A DNA stretch of 64,000 nucleotides, taken from contig ARYC01002099.1 in assembly GCA_000711775.1 (NCBI GenBank), positions 34,688 to 98,687 on the forward strand, given 5' to 3'. The position numbers and the translations under genes were made by a program. The notes below the pieces were generated by a model. The model did not search any database. It was not told where the DNA came from and saw only the letters and a program-made list of their open reading frames with translations. This stretch comes from Oxytricha trifallax. Its lineage: Eukaryota; Ciliophora; Spirotrichea; Sporadotrichida; Oxytrichidae. Every line of letters starts with the position of its first letter. Position 1 is the stretch's first letter. Positions 11,250 through 23,085 of the stretch are shown here, one piece after another.

Positions 11250-12091
11250 TTTTATCTGCTTGTCTTTGTTGTATCTCTTAAATCTAGCCAACCTTAGTGG
11301 TCCAAGCATGTCATCTAATTATTTTTAAAATATACTGGTGCTCTTACGATTATTTACTCGACAATCTTATTTATTCATTGCATATATCATCTTACTTTAT
11401 GTGCTTCTCATATATTGTATTAAAATAAGACATACTTTCCATATTTTACTCTAATATTATTGAAACTACTACCCAAATATCACATTATATAAATTTATTG
11501 GTCCATTTCTCTCTGCAACAAAATTTGCTAACGTTACAAATCTTATCTAGAGGATCTATTGAAATAGATCAATACTACACTTAAAGGGCAAAAGTTGAGC
11601 ATAACATTTTCACACTTCAAATCTCTATGAACATATTCAAGTTCATGAAGTTCCTTTGCTTATTTTATCATATCTGATAGTATATCATTCAAGTCATATA
11701 GGTATCTGTTCAGATATAGATAATCGCCATCCTCTTTAGCATGCTTGAAATACACCTTAGCTTTCCCAGAATGTATTTCTTTAAGGTGCCTATTCAAGCC
11801 AGAATCTGTTAAGAAGAAATTGTAGCAGTCTTAGCATTCAAAAGATTTTATCTTTTCAATCTGTAGCTGTTCCTTTTCTTCCTCAACATCCTAAACTTAT
11901 GTTTAAATTCCTATCTTTGCTTTCTGCTATTTTTTTAAACTTCTAAGATAAATCATAGGCTTCATATTCAATAGCATTTAGCTCTCCCTTTTCTCAGTTT
12001 AGATAAATTATGGTTTCATGGTGAATCCAAAGTTGAGCTATGACTATCCAGTTCCTAGAGAAGCTGAATTGCGATTAAAGTTGAACGTCGT
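11250..12091 (-). pseudogene. TBE 57 kDa finger/kinase gene, internally deleted
   Basis: Relic of the C2H2-finger/protein-kinase gene of TBE elements. The frame begins near 12091, where the start codon seen in copy 3 (ATG at 62814) is ACG. It then shows the first zinc finger (a C-x2-C ... H-x4-H type) and SGKAKVYFKHAKEDG, and jumps directly into the kinase core at YDLNDILSDMIKQAKELHEL, YVHRDLKCEN and VMLNFCPL. The second finger and the kinase N-lobe, with its ATP-binding lysine, are missing compared with copies 2 and 3. The gene is non-functional. Confidence 0.78.
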
Positions 12092-12329
12092 GTTTAAATT
12101 CAAATTTAAATTTCTATTAAAGCTCTTAAAATATTTCTAGTTTTAGTAACACTATGTTTGAGTTGGCACTACAGCAATAATGGTTTGACTTCAGCTCTAA
12201 GACTTCATATTATACTCAGTATATTACTAAATTTTTTATATTTTACCTTTAATAATTTTGATCTTAGTGCCAACTCAGATAAAGTTTAGGTTGGTACTGG
12301 TACCAATTAAGTTTTGAACCAGATTGGAA

Positions 12330-12480
12330 CTTTTCCATTAACCTCATTAGTTTAAAACTAGGTACTAATTAAGTTTTGGTACTATTAAATTGGTACCAAT
12401 TAAAATTAAACGGATTTAGTACCAGTACTAATTAAATTTAAACAAATTTAGTACTAATTTAATGGAACTAAATTGATAAA
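12330..12480 (+). promoter_or_regulatory. GGTACTAATTAA repeat cluster between divergent TBE genes
   Basis: Between the 57 kDa gene (reading left) and the 22 kDa gene (reading right) lies a cluster of near-identical short words such as GGTACCAATTAA, AGTACTAATTAAATTTAAAC and GTACTAATTTAATGGAAC. The same cluster is found at the same place in copy 3 (63000-63200), and a related one (TAGTACTTAATTAGGAGC) in copy 2 (39040-39190). This position and conservation suggest binding sites for a TBE-encoded DNA-binding protein, or shared promoter elements. Confidence 0.5.
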
Positions 12481-12652
12481 AATGGAGCTCCATCTCTGAA
12501 GTTTATTACAGCTTATGCAAATTTTTTCCACATATCTTTACAGGGTTGATCTCCTACAAGATGCTAATACTTAAATGTAAGATTTTAAACAATAGAATTT
12601 AGACGTCAATAAATTAAAATTTGGAATTCATTACTAGAAAGAGGAACAAAAA

Positions 12653-13327
12653 ATGGAATCTATAAGTATTGAGACTCAAGAAATTATCTCAGGATTTAGA
12701 AGCAACGAAAATTTCTAATGATTCCTCATTAAAATAGTAATTATAAATCGTAAACTCTAACGAATTCTCTAGTTGGTCTATTTCTTCCAACTATAGAAGG
12801 TACCAAAGTATCATTCCTGAAAGCTATAATATGTGATGAGAAGAAAACTTTTAAAAACTACTAATAGATTAAGTTGATTGAGATATCTAACTACCTAGAG
12901 ATATCTGTATCTAATCTCTACGAGGATGCAATGTAAGATGAAGAGTTGGTAGTTTACCTCCCCACAAAGAAACAACTCTAAATAAACCTTCCGAGAGGAG
13001 CTTTTTCTTTGGTGCTCTTGGTACTTTGAGAGAAACTTATCTCAGAGAAATTATAGAAGAACCTCATAAGAAAATCTTTTCCATTTCTTCTGAAGATTTA
13101 AAGAAGCAAGGCATACTAATAATCGAAAGCTGGCTTGCGGAGCTTAAGAAGCATCCTTATCTCTCTAGTAAGCTTTGATTCATAATTTTGTTGCGAAACC
13201 TGGAACTGGTATATTCCTAATGAAAGAGAATGCAAAAGTTCACAGAGATAGAAAGTCTCAAACCATTCATTAAGTTAAAAAGAGACTTTATAAAGAGGTT
13301 TAAGAAGCAGGTGCTGGTAAAAAATGA
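12653..13327 (+). pseudogene. TBE 22 kDa protein gene (decayed)
   Basis: Counterpart of the intact-start gene at 38146-38830. It begins MESISIETQEIISGFRS and ends with GIFLMKENAKVHRDRKSQ before a TGA at 13325. The middle part is recoverable only by changing frames several times (for example FGALGTLRETYLREIIEE and SISSEDLKKQ). The protein's function in TBE biology is not established. The divergent arrangement with the 57 kDa gene is kept. Confidence 0.75.
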
Positions 13328-13487
13328 AAAAATATGAGTACTAGTTAAGTACTCTATAAAGAAAAGAAAAATAACCTAAATCCTATTAAGAATTCGCTTA
13401 AAATGAGAAGTCATTCATTCATTTAAGTCTAACACATATTTATAAACATTAATTCTCCATTTATTTCACAAACTGTTGTCTTTTCTA

Positions 13488-14830
13488 TTTTCAATTCACT
13501 TTCTTTTAGCTATTTTGAATCAAATCAACTGGATCGATAGGCAAATCATGCATTAGGTGATTCAGTAAGAGTTTCTTCTAATGATTCTTTGTCTAACTCC
13601 AGAATAATTCGATTCCATTAAATTGTGGGCTGTAAGGAACATTATACAGAAGTTATGTTAACTTTCAATAAGATTTTTAAAACTCCTTAGTCTTTTGCAC
13701 TGAGAGGTTATCAAAAAACAGGATGATCTCTTACTCATTGTGTTTATCTCTTTGATTAAAAAAGAACTCTATAAAATGATCTCGCTTAATAAAGCAAGGA
13801 TAAATAACATAAGTTTCTAAGTCTTTATCATCACTAATACTAGGTAAAATAGTGTGAGGGATTACCTTTAATTTTTAGTCATAGACTTCTGTCTCATCAT
13901 GCTTTTTTGTAATAAGACTAATTGATAAAGTTTTTTAATTTAAACAATACTTCATTAGCGTGCATGAACTTTATGCTATTGTAGGAATACATTCGAATTT
14001 GGGAAATTATTTAAATTTAAATTTATAATTATTCAAAATCGTGGCAGTTAAAGTTGGCCAATTTAAACGATCTTGGGCTCATTCGATAGAGAATTCAAAA
14101 TTAGCTGGACTTTATTATTGGCGGTACTATTTTATCGCATCCCTAGAGCGAGATAACTCGACTTTAATGTGAGGGTATAATTTAATGAATTTAGAGGTGT
14201 TTAATTAAAGTCGAGTTATCTCGGTCTAGGGATGCAATAAAATAGTACCGCCAATAATAAAGTCCAGCTAATTTTTAATTCTCTTTCGAATGAGCCCTAG
14301 ATCGTTTAAATTGGCCAACTTTAACTGCCAAGATTTTGAATAATTATAAATTTAAATTTAAATAATTTCCCAAATTCGAATGTATTCCTACAATATTAGT
14401 AATAGCCCTCTGCGGTTTAATCATATATATATAGTAATCATTCTCTCTCTTTACTCTGTTGACAGTCTTGAAAGAAATACCATCCTTCTATAATAATTAT
14501 TATCAATAGTCTGTGGAGAGAATCGCTTATTAGGAAATTTGCGATGAAACATCATACTTTTCTAGTCAAGTGGAAAGTGTGCTCAATATTTTAAAGTCTT
14601 AGAGTCGCAGAGATATTCAATAAGCTGCTAAGAGAACTTTTTTCTTCTTGCAGGATGTTATCAAGAAGTAGAATTGAAATGCTTAACAGCTTGCATGAAG
14701 TGATACCTAATTTTTATGACATTTTTGCATAAGATCTTTGATATTGCTGTAAAATTTAGTACGGTTTAACTTAGTCTATACTGATACCTAGGCTAAAGCA
14801 ATAAGTCTAAACATTTGTCCTCATAAATAT
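13488..14830 (-). pseudogene. TBE transposase gene, interrupted by fold-back
   Basis: Minus-strand relic of the TBE DDE transposase. The N-terminal part (14394-14830) starts opposite YIYEDK near the element end. The catalytic part (13488-13978) shows FMHANEVLF, where the first catalytic Asp is Asn; FFDNLSVQKTKE with the second Asp intact; and NVPYSPQFNGIELFW with the final Glu intact. A TGA interrupts the frame between the last two motifs. A 415-bp fold-back element has inserted just upstream of the first catalytic position. Confidence 0.88.
13979..14393. mobile_element. Fold-back element copy 2 (415 bp)
   Basis: Same family and length as the element at 3870-4284. Arms of about 190 bp flank an A/T-rich centre near 14165-14205, the ends are TTGTAGGAATACATTC and its inverse, and TA lies on both sides (13977-13978 and 14394-14395). 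It interrupts the transposase gene of TBE copy 1, so it is younger than that TBE. Confidence 0.92.
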
Positions 14831-14969
14831 ACCCCAAAAATTGCAAATTTCTATTTCTTATTTTGCAAACTGGCCTAATTTCTTTACTAACCCAAATAAA
14901 ACCCCAACTATACCTTAAAAATTAATTAAATCACAAAAACATCTTATTAAGTGGTTTTGTGTTTTTAAA

Positions 14970-15115
14970 TCTATTCCATTAAATTGTCATCATTAAAGAA
15001 TGTTATACACATGAATTGTGTTAAACTCTTTATAAGCATTCTTAAACTCTCCTTAGTTGTATGAACTTGAGAGGCTTTCAAACCTTTTATTTTTAATTAA
15101 TTTATATAGCATTTT
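14970..15115 (-). pseudogene. TBE transposase fragment
   Basis: A short stretch just outside the right end of TBE copy 1 is similar at the DNA level to the part of the TBE transposase around the second and third catalytic motifs (compare 13600-13740). It is heavily decayed and has no visible ends. It is probably the remains of another TBE. Confidence 0.5.
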
Positions 15116-15186
15116 GATATCCTTAATGGGGTGAGTGAGCAGTAAACTCACTTAAGCCATTTTCGAAGTTATAATTAATTTATCTT

Positions 15187-15532
15187 AGTTTTTAAGTTTA
15201 TGCTTCAAGCATACTCAGCAGGCTTTATTTAGTTTATATGCTTTATTAAACTTAATCTTACTAATATTTCGACCCACTCAAGACCTATAATCGACTTCTA
15301 CAAGTCTTATTAAAGGAATTGATAAGGAAACTAATTTATGAATTGAAATAATTCAGATCTCAGTTATTTTTGGGTGATTTCAATTCAAAAATTAGCTTCC
15401 TTATCAATTCCTTTAATAAAACTTGTAGAATATGGTCTTTGAGTGGGTAGAAAAATTTGTAAGATTAATTTTAATAAAGCATATTAAAAAATAAAGCCTG
15501 CTGAGTATGCTTGAAGCATAAACTCAAAACTC
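15187..15532. mobile_element. Fold-back element, second type (~345 bp)
   Basis: Two arms of about 155 bp (15187-15345 and 15378-15532) form an imperfect palindrome around the centre at about 15362. Matching words include CTTCAAGCATACTCAGCAGG / CCTGCTGAGTATGCTTGAAG. The ends differ from the TTGTAGG family. No coding capacity or clear target duplication was found. Confidence 0.75.
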
Positions 15533-15907
15533 ATTTAAATTAATGGTCTTAACCGACTTTATATTACTTTTATATACTTATCTTTATAATTGGGCATTTC
15601 TCAACAATTATAAAATCAAATTTTCTGTAGTATTATGATTTATTTTTGACAATTCACATTTTATACATTAAGATTTAGACGGTTGTTTTTAATGTAGGAA
15701 TTATTGGGTGGTTTTCTATAATTCCAGAAACTTACCAAAATCAAATATTTATATATTTTCATTTTAAACATTATTTACTTTTTATGAAATAAAATTTGAG
15801 ATAAACTGTAATTTATTATTAACTATTTTTTATTCTTTATTAATGACTTAACTATAATTTTATTATTATCAAAAGTTATATTACTGCCAACTTCAGAGTT
15901 ATTGTAT

Positions 15908-16520
15908 ATTATTAAACTAGAAAGTTAATTGTTTGCTTATAAAACTTTCTATTGTACTAAGACCTCCTTAGGGTAGGGAGGAAATTGTCAGATCACCACA
16001 TTTGCAGTCAGTCGGGGTGATCATCCTTCAGATTTCTACGCTCCTTGAGCGGTTTTGCATAATAGGTTTCTCTGCAATTGATGTGTCGCCTGTAGTTCGT
16101 TTGACTTCCTAGGTGATAGTTAGGAAAATGAAGCTGATGCTCAGCCTTCAAAAATGAGGAGACGAGAACCATAGAAGCCAACAATAAGATTTTTTCTTCT
16201 CACCCCGATGGGTGCTACCACAGTGAAAGGATCAGGGACTACATTCCCAGAAGCGGTAAACCGGTAAGTATTTTTCATAACAATCTTTTAAGGATTATAG
16301 TTACTCAAGCTCTGTCATCACATCTGTAGCTCTGCTTTGAGAAGTGGCAATCTTAATCAAGGGAGATTAAATGGAGGCCTGTTTTAAGCAGTATTTTGGC
16401 CACGCCACGAATTTCATATCAACTCATTCTGAAATAAATCACAGCTAAATTAATGGTTTGACTAAGTATTAAATAGAGATATCAAAAATTTATTTTGAAA
16501 TTACTCATTAACTATAAAAT
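15908..16520 (+). repeat. GC-richer dispersed repeat, copy A
   Basis: About 0.6 kb shared with 48441-49134 as interspersed blocks: an opening hairpin formed by AGAAAGTT and AACTTTCT, then GCTCAGCCTTCAA, AGCCAACAATAAGAT, CTACCACAGTGAAA, ACTACATTC...AGCGGT and a 3' block ending GAAATTACTCATTAACTA. A second inverted pair, GATCACC ... GGTGATC, lies where copy B has a different but also paired sequence. The base composition is clearly higher in G+C than the flanks. No open frame is evident on either strand. This may be a structured-RNA-derived retroposon, but the class is unknown. Confidence 0.65.
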
Positions 16521-16994
16521 TAAAGCATTCATCATAAGAGTGGTCTTAATTTAAATCAACTGATACTATTCTATTTTTGGAGAATTTATTTTTTTCTTGA
16601 TTTTCATATATAGATATTGGATTTGCCTTGAGAATAAATGCCAGAATATTAAGTCTTATAAAATATAAATGTATATACATTCTGATACACAATAAATTTC
16701 GGTGATTTAAGTAAAAAAAAATACTGCTATAAAGACATATTATTTTATTATATAATTTCTTTTCTTAAATTAAAAAAATTATCCTAAAACTAAGCTTTTC
16801 AAGTTTATTTATTATTGTAAGAATACCTTTGATTTGAGAATATTAATTTGGATGCCCCTATAAATCTGAAATTTTTTAAATAATTAAATTAAATTTTCTT
16901 ATTTTTCCATTATTAGAATTAAAACTTTGTTTTTAATTAGAATTTGATTAATCATTGATAAAAATGGTAATCAATATATCAGGATATTTGAATT

Positions 16995-17215
16995 TTAGAC
17001 AGCAGCTTTTTGCCCTTATTCTCAACTACAAGACCCAAATACTAGCATTAATACGAATAATACAACAACAACAACTACTTCTACTTCAACAGCAATAACA
17101 ACAATAACAGCAACTGCTGAACTCCCTCCTCACCAGACCAGAATTAACCTAACTGCCAATAGTTTGCTGAACCGTAGAGAGCGCTTGAAGTAAGAATTTT
17201 GGGGAGATTCTACTC
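16995..17215 (+). CDS. Coding-like island, Thr-rich then charged
   Basis: A forward frame reads AAFCPYSQLQDPNTSINTNN, a run of Thr/Ser, then AELPPHQTRINLTANSLL and NRRERLKQEFWGDSTLT. The last part has the look of a conserved folded region, and the codons are richer in G+C than the flanks. The alternative frame is a poly-Gln run. Both edges fade into AT-rich DNA without a start or stop, as expected of a macronuclear-destined segment between eliminated sequences. The protein is not recognised. Confidence 0.42.
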
Positions 17216-17219
17216 TGAC

Positions 17220-17995
17220 TATAAAAATGCTTATCTTTTCTCTATATTATTGCATATTATAATTTATAATAACAATTTCTAGCAACATTAATTTTTTAAT
17301 TTTTATTTTATTTTAATAAGTTTTCGTATTACTTAAACTTTATGGCTTTATAAATATTTTTAGTTCAACTTTATAAAGAATTAATTATATACAAATATAA
17401 CGATTACTTACTATTTAAAATATATATAAACTTGGGTAGTTATACAAAAGTAAGCAAAATTATACTCTTTAATTATCCTTTTATCTATTTAAATGCTTGT
17501 TGATATCTTGCTCGTATTGATAAGAAGAATTTATGCAGCTCGCTTTTATCGAAAGTGATAATGAGAATAGAATAAAATGCTATTTTATTTGGTTCTTATG
17601 AAAAATAATTCAGGGTAGTGTGTAAAATTTAAGAATGAAACTCCAAGGTTTGTGTTAAGACACATTTTTTAAATTTGTAAGAGCTTCTTTGATTTATACA
17701 TATTATATGAATTTAGTAAATAAATTAATTATTATGAGTTTACAAGATATATGAGTTTTATTTAATATTAATTTTAAATAGTATTTATTTTTTAAAAAAA
17801 TAATATTTTTGTTGAAATTATAATTATTTATTCAAATATATTAAAAAGTATTTATTTAAAGTTGCTGATTTATTTCAACTTAAAACAAGGTCTTATCATA
17901 CACCTACATTTAAGAGAATAAGATGTAGAAGTTAATTGTTAATTTCAAATCAAATTATATAATATCACTATTAATTACTAAATCAAACAAAAGAA
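17220..17995. other. AT-rich spacer
   Basis: No gene, repeat or element boundary was supported. The region is very AT-rich. Confidence 0.35.
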
Positions 17996-17999
17996 TTAG

Positions 18000-18525
18000 C
18001 TTTACAAATTTAAAATGAATTGTCTAGCTGTTTATTTGAGTCTTTCCTTCTAGTATTCTTCTTCATCTTTTTTTCCCGATTAATATCACTACTTAAGGAT
18101 CCATTTTTTATTTCAGCTGATGATTAAATTTTTAAATTTGGATAGTTAATTAAATCACCTTAGTCTGTAATTGGTTTTCATTCTGAGTTTTGTTAGTTTA
18201 GAGATGTCTGTTTAAGCAAATATGCATGTATCTGTAGACATTTCACATATATTTCAATTATGTTTAGTTAGTTATGATTGTCTGATGATATTTTTGTGAT
18301 TGAGAGCTTATACATTATTTTAATTTAAAGTAATCTATGTTTAAAAGAATGATTAGATATGTTAGTTGGGCATTTGTGTCTGCTATTGCTTCTAGTTTTT
18401 TCTCTATTTGTTCTTCAAGCATGTTTTCCTACATGTTTAATATGTCAATTTGCTTGGCTTTGTTTACGAAATCAATAATTACTGGTGTATATATTGTGAA
18501 CTTACTGGTTCTTTATAGATCAAAG
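18000..18525 (-). CDS. Coding-like island, predicted coiled coil
   Basis: On the minus strand, a continuous frame (TAA/TAG as Gln) reads FTIYTPVIIDFVNKAKQID, then ILNMQENMLEEQIEKKLEAI and ADTNAQLTYLIILL. This is an amphipathic heptad-like pattern typical of a coiled coil. It runs to a TGA near 18248. Further left another frame gives a basic tail (SSAEIKNGSLSSDINREKK, then KKNTRRKDSNKQLDNSF). A small plus-strand frame over the same bases is the shadow of this one. No family is recognised. It may be a macronuclear-destined segment. Confidence 0.45.
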
Positions 18526-19009
18526 AGATAAATGTGTGTTCAGCCAGATTAAGACGCAGGATTCTCTTGTATCGAATCTATAATTTTTGACTGTATTTTA
18601 TATATTCTGCATCTTGAGGAGGTTTAATCATAATTAATTGATAATTATTATGAAATTTAATTTTTTTTAGTTGGATCTTAATTAAATTTTAAGTTAAAAC
18701 CTTCTTAATCTCCTATTAATATATGATTTTTTATTAATGCTAAATACATTAAAGCTAATTTTTCATGGGTATTAATTAGATAGAGTGTACCATTCCTTCT
18801 ATTTTGAATAGGCTTGAGTCGTCTTTTAGGTATTAGAATAGTTATATTTTCCGTAAATTTTATTACTCAAATGTTTTAGCAGCTAGAGCACATTTGTTTG
18901 AGATCCCCCAAATATCACTTTTTATCTTAAAGTTTCATCAAAAAAACAACACAAAAACTTCATATTGAAAATCTGTGAGAGAATAAAAATATTTAAAATT
19001 TCAATAGAA

Positions 19010-19190
19010 TTTACAGATTCGGGTTTATGGTAAATGGGTACCCAATCTTCCTTTGTTATAAATTTAGCATTCCACATTGGGTAAGGAATCCGTTAAGGAT
19101 CTTAACCGTGTTGAAAATCTTTCCCAGAGCTGCTGAAGCTTCCTACTCTTTAAAATAATGTTTCAATGAGGTTTGTTCAGGTTATTGAGA
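19010..19190 (-). CDS. Coding-like island, unknown protein
   Basis: The minus strand reads KEQEASAALGKIFNTVKILN followed by GFLTQCGMLNLQQRKIGYPF and TINPNL in one frame without TGA, in a patch richer in G+C than the surroundings. Both edges lack start and stop signals. The protein is not recognised. Confidence 0.35.
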
Positions 19191-20079
19191 TTTTATGAAT
19201 TTGTTATTAATTGATCCATTAGTATATGAAAGATATACTATGATATTATTCGATAAAAGAGTTGTCTTAGTATTCTTCTATATATAAGTTCATGATAAAC
19301 TATTTTTTAATTAGTCAATTTTTCTATATATATTTATATTGATATTTCTTGACAAAAAGTTCATTATTTCAAGGATATAAAAATCCCCAATTTCACTTTT
19401 TTATTAGATTAAAAAAAGTAGTAAATTCCCTATTTCCATAATTTTAGTTAGTGTAATATCTCTTTGTATTTTGATGAAACCATTCTGTGTTTCATATTTT
19501 TACTTGTTCTTTGTTAATATAAAAAGATCCTAAGTGTTTATATACAACTTTAAGAAATTTATTTAATTTCTATAATACAGTAAAGAAGAAGTAAACTACC
19601 AATAATAATAATAGAGAGATATTCAATATACACTTTAAGCAAAAGAATTACAATTAAAATTGGTCAAAATTCCAGATTTTGGTGAATATCCATGAAATTA
19701 GAGAGATAGATAGATAATAACTTAAGGTAAAATATATCCATGAAATTAAATTAATTTGTTATTAAAATCATGTCAGTTATCAATTACAAAGTCCTTAATA
19801 TTCAAAAAATTAATAGATTCAAATAAAGCTGATTCTTTCAATTTAATTCATCTTTAATCAGCGAAGAAGAGATATCTTAATATAAGCTAACTCAAAATCA
19901 GTATAAATAATATATATATTTAAGCGATGAGATGAATTTTGTATAGCAAAAACAAGCTCATTATTGTGAGGTTTGGAGGCATTTATCAAATGACAAACAG
20001 AAGGCAATAAAATATTAATTAATTTTAAATGTTATTAAATTAGTTATTATAATATGCATTTGTACAAAAATAATTTTAA

Positions 20080-20340
20080 ATAGCATCTGTTTGGAGAGAG
20101 CCGGCCTTACTGGTTCGGGGAAGTAGCCATCTTGGACTTGTAATACAAGTGATAGCAATCGAGTACGACTCCCCAAATCTTGCGGTCTTTGTATTAAAAG
20201 TTTGAACTGCAACACTGTACAAGATCGACATAGATATCACTCAACCTAATAATATTATTGGAAATAGCAAGGGCGACTTAGTCGAAGGGCTACAGTTCAG
20301 AAAGAACTATAAAGAGAAGGAAATAAAAAGTTGTTTTTAA
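20080..20340 (+). CDS. Coding-like island, unknown protein
   Basis: A GC-richer patch with a forward frame reading QHLFGESRPYWFGEVAILDL, QYKQQQSSTTPQILRSLYQK and FELQHCTRSTQISLNLIILL, with several TAA/TAG codons as Gln. A separate short piece at about 19940-20005 (NKLIIVRFGGIYQMTNRRQ) may belong to the same gene. No start, stop or family is recognised. Confidence 0.35.
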
Positions 20341-20690
20341 TTTTAGCCTTAAATTTTTCAATGGTGCCTGATTGTCAAGATAGAAAATTCAATTTCTAAA
20401 AAAAATAATTAATACTGATAAAATACATAAGAATAGGAAATATTAGAAATACAAATATATTCTTTAAATATAAATAATTATACATGGTATTGATTACAAT
20501 AGTTACAAATCATAATTTGATTTTATTTCAATTATTAACAAATTTATTTATTAATTAATTAATTATAATATATATAATTACAGTTCAGATTGTGTAAAAA
20601 TGTATTTATTAAACTAGGGGGTAGGTTGTGTAGAAATATATTTTTTAGATAAATGTAATTTAACAATTATTTTGAAAATGTCATTCTGAA

Positions 20691-21557
20691 TCGTGATCCT
20701 CTCCCTCTGTGTCTCTCAAGGCTGCTCTATTAAGGTTTTTATCTTTAATCACTTTTTCATTATTGTCTTCACTCTAAATTCATTCCTCCTCAGGTTTGTT
20801 TTAAAGATAGTTAGCCAACTGTACTGTATCAAAAGTGGCTTAAGCTTCCTGATTTACCCTATACCTTTGGCGATACTATGAAGCATCTTCTTTCGAAGCA
20901 ATCCTTTTCCACTTCCGACATTCTGTTCCAGGGGTCATTTATTGGAATGATGTGCAGTGAACCGCAGATGTCTCTCCGAATTTTAACACAACAGCATATC
21001 TTTTGCCTTCTATTAGTTTCATCATAGTGGGAATGTTGTATATGCTAAAGAACTTCTCAAGATTCATCTCGTCAATCGGAACAATTTATGGCTCTTTCTC
21101 AATCTATCTTGGTACGACATGAAAGTGAGAGGGCAAGATTAAGCTCTTCAGAGATAAAAATAGAGCCTATCATTTTAAAGATTGTGCTTATGCCAGTGTT
21201 TGATGCCCTATATAGCCATGCGCACTGAATCTTTATATCTTCTCTATTTAGTAGTAAATTATTGAGAGCTTCGGCAATCTCTTAATATCCCAGATCTCTT
21301 AACACTTATTCTTTTAGCTTTTGTGACTAATAGTATTAATGCTTGTTGTTCCTTACAAAGTCCTCCAGCTGATCTTTTATTGATATTTTCATTTTCTTTC
21401 ACAACGCCTAATTGCTTTAGTACCTTTATATGCAAATTTTTCAATTTTTATTGGTGCTTACAAATACGAGAGCCTCTGAATTATAAAGTTTAAGAATTTT
21501 AGCATTCTTAAAGTCTATCATCTTCAAACTTGAAGATTCTTGATTTATTGCTTTCAT
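20691..21557 (-). pseudogene. Rep-like SF3 helicase relic
   Basis: Minus-strand relative of the helicases at 2821-4660 and 47476-47975. From an ATG at 21557 the frame passes a helical linker and reaches a degenerate Walker A, RASNTGISTIFKMIGSIFIS (aligned with EPNTGKTTIAKLLRKIFIT of element 1; the catalytic Lys is replaced). After a frameshift come a Walker B-like EPQIVPIDEMN and KLIEGKRYAVV. After another shift come IIPINDPWNRMSEVEKDCFE, matching the motif C/arginine region, and an acidic C-terminus ending in TGA at 20691. The shifts and the lost Walker A Lys show it is inactive. No terminal inverted repeats were found. Confidence 0.72.
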
Positions 21558-23080
21558 TTTATATCATCGGGCATCCTAAATAATTTTTTAATTTAAAAAG
21601 CATTCGAGACAATTATTACAATAATTGTCTCGCGAGATAATTATTTAAATAATTGTCCTGTTAGCTTAAAATTTATTGATTAAATTGAACTTCATTTAAA
21701 AATACTAGGAATTAGTTTAAACTAATTTAAGTATATTCTTGAAAGAATTAGAACAATATTCTTTTTAACTTAAAATATTATTTTTCCTTATCATAAATCA
21801 TTAAAGATTCAAATTAAAGCATCCCAAAAACACTAAAGGAACTAATGACAATTATTTTTGGAACAATGACAATCAGAGGGAAATTTTTGAGATTCATAAA
21901 TTTGATGTAAAAAAATGAAAAATGTTTGATTTAAATTTAATGAATAAAATATTAATTATCAAGCGGGACAATTATTTTAACAACTGTCTAACATAGTTTT
22001 TAATCTGTATTTTTAATTAATAAATATATATTCATAAATTTTTAGAACTTATATCACACTCTTTAAGAGATCATATTTGAAGTATTAAAAAATCAAAATT
22101 TTGTTAAAATTTTTTCTTTTGATAGTTAATTATAGATGGGTGTCAATTTAAGAATTATCGCCAAGAATTAGCAAATTCTTCGATTCTTTAATTTATGTTT
22201 CTTTAAAAAAAAAACATTGTCAATAATATCTTCACTAAATTTATCAATTAGTTTGGATAAATGCGAATAAAATGAAAATGTTAAAATTTAATTTAAAGTT
22301 TATTTAGTTATTATATAATAAAATAAATATATTACTTTAACTAAATAATTTCTTTTTGATAAGTAAAATATAAAATTAATTATGGGTTTGAATAAACTGC
22401 TAGTTTTTTGAAATATATTCTTGCCAAGATAAAATGATTTTGAGTATAAAAATTGATTTATTAATTTATTAGTCTTTGCCAAATATTTTGAATACCCAGA
22501 GGGGATCTTAATTTTATAGTAGATTTAATGCCTTATTGATTATATCTAATATCAATAAATTGAACACAATATGCTTGGAGCAAGTTGATTAATTAGAGTA
22601 TTTCATTTTAAAAATGGTACATCTGTAATTTAAAAAATTAAAAAAAGCAGAGTCTATTAGAAGTTGATAAGTAAAAAAGTTATGAAAAACAAGAGATAAA
22701 TGAGTTTATGAAGAAGAAAAATGATTTTATACCTTGTTTAGCATGTTAGAAAGTATTAAATATCAAATACAAATATAGTAGTTTAGATACTGTAAATTAT
22801 AGAGAAATAAGATTAAAACAAAATTAATTATGTATTGGAAAGAGTGATTGAATTAATATTAGAATTTATACAAATGAAGGATAAACTGCTTAAAATGTTT
22901 ATTTATTCAAATAGTGGCTAAAATAATTTAGTGTCATTATTGATAAAATAAAAAATGTTCGGAAATTAAAAAAATTAAAACTGGCATAAAAAAGATATAA
23001 ATAAATTAGTACAGATTCATTTACAAAATCTGCTAAATATTGCGAAAATAAATTGCATTTTACTCTACATATAGCTAACT
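21558..23080. other. AT-rich spacer with hairpins
   Basis: No gene is supported. Two adjacent inverted repeats at 21605-21662 are listed separately, and the word GGACAATTATTTTAAC recurs near 21966. Confidence 0.35.
21605..21662. repeat. Two adjacent hairpins upstream of Rep relic
   Basis: CGAGACAATTATT-AC-AATAATTGTCTCG is a perfect 13-bp-stem inverted repeat with a 2-base centre. It is followed at once by a second imperfect one built on GAGATAATTATTT/AAATAATTGTCC. They lie about 50 bp upstream of the ATG of the Rep-like helicase relic. Rep origins often contain stem-loops, but these lack a clear conserved loop, so the link is speculative. Confidence 0.5.
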
Positions 23081-23085
23081 GTCAT

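Larger units (their letters stand above)
11127..14966. mobile_element. TBE transposon copy 1 (decayed)
   Basis: A ~3.8 kb element with the TBE gene order: 57 kDa finger/kinase gene (minus), 22 kDa gene (plus), transposase (minus). The left end CAAATCCCCAAATCTTAATT and the right end GTGGTTTTGTGTTTTT are decayed forms of the C4A4 termini, and the inner end motif TTGGGGTTAGTGGAGAAAA is shared with the other TBEs here. All three genes carry frameshifts, stops or deletions. A fold-back element (13979-14393) has inserted into the transposase gene. The element is inactive. Confidence 0.82.

Noticed and set aside
18337..18531. A plus-strand 64-codon hydrophobic frame
   Set aside because: The minus strand reads as an amphipathic coiled coil over the same bases and continues beyond; the plus frame is its shadow.
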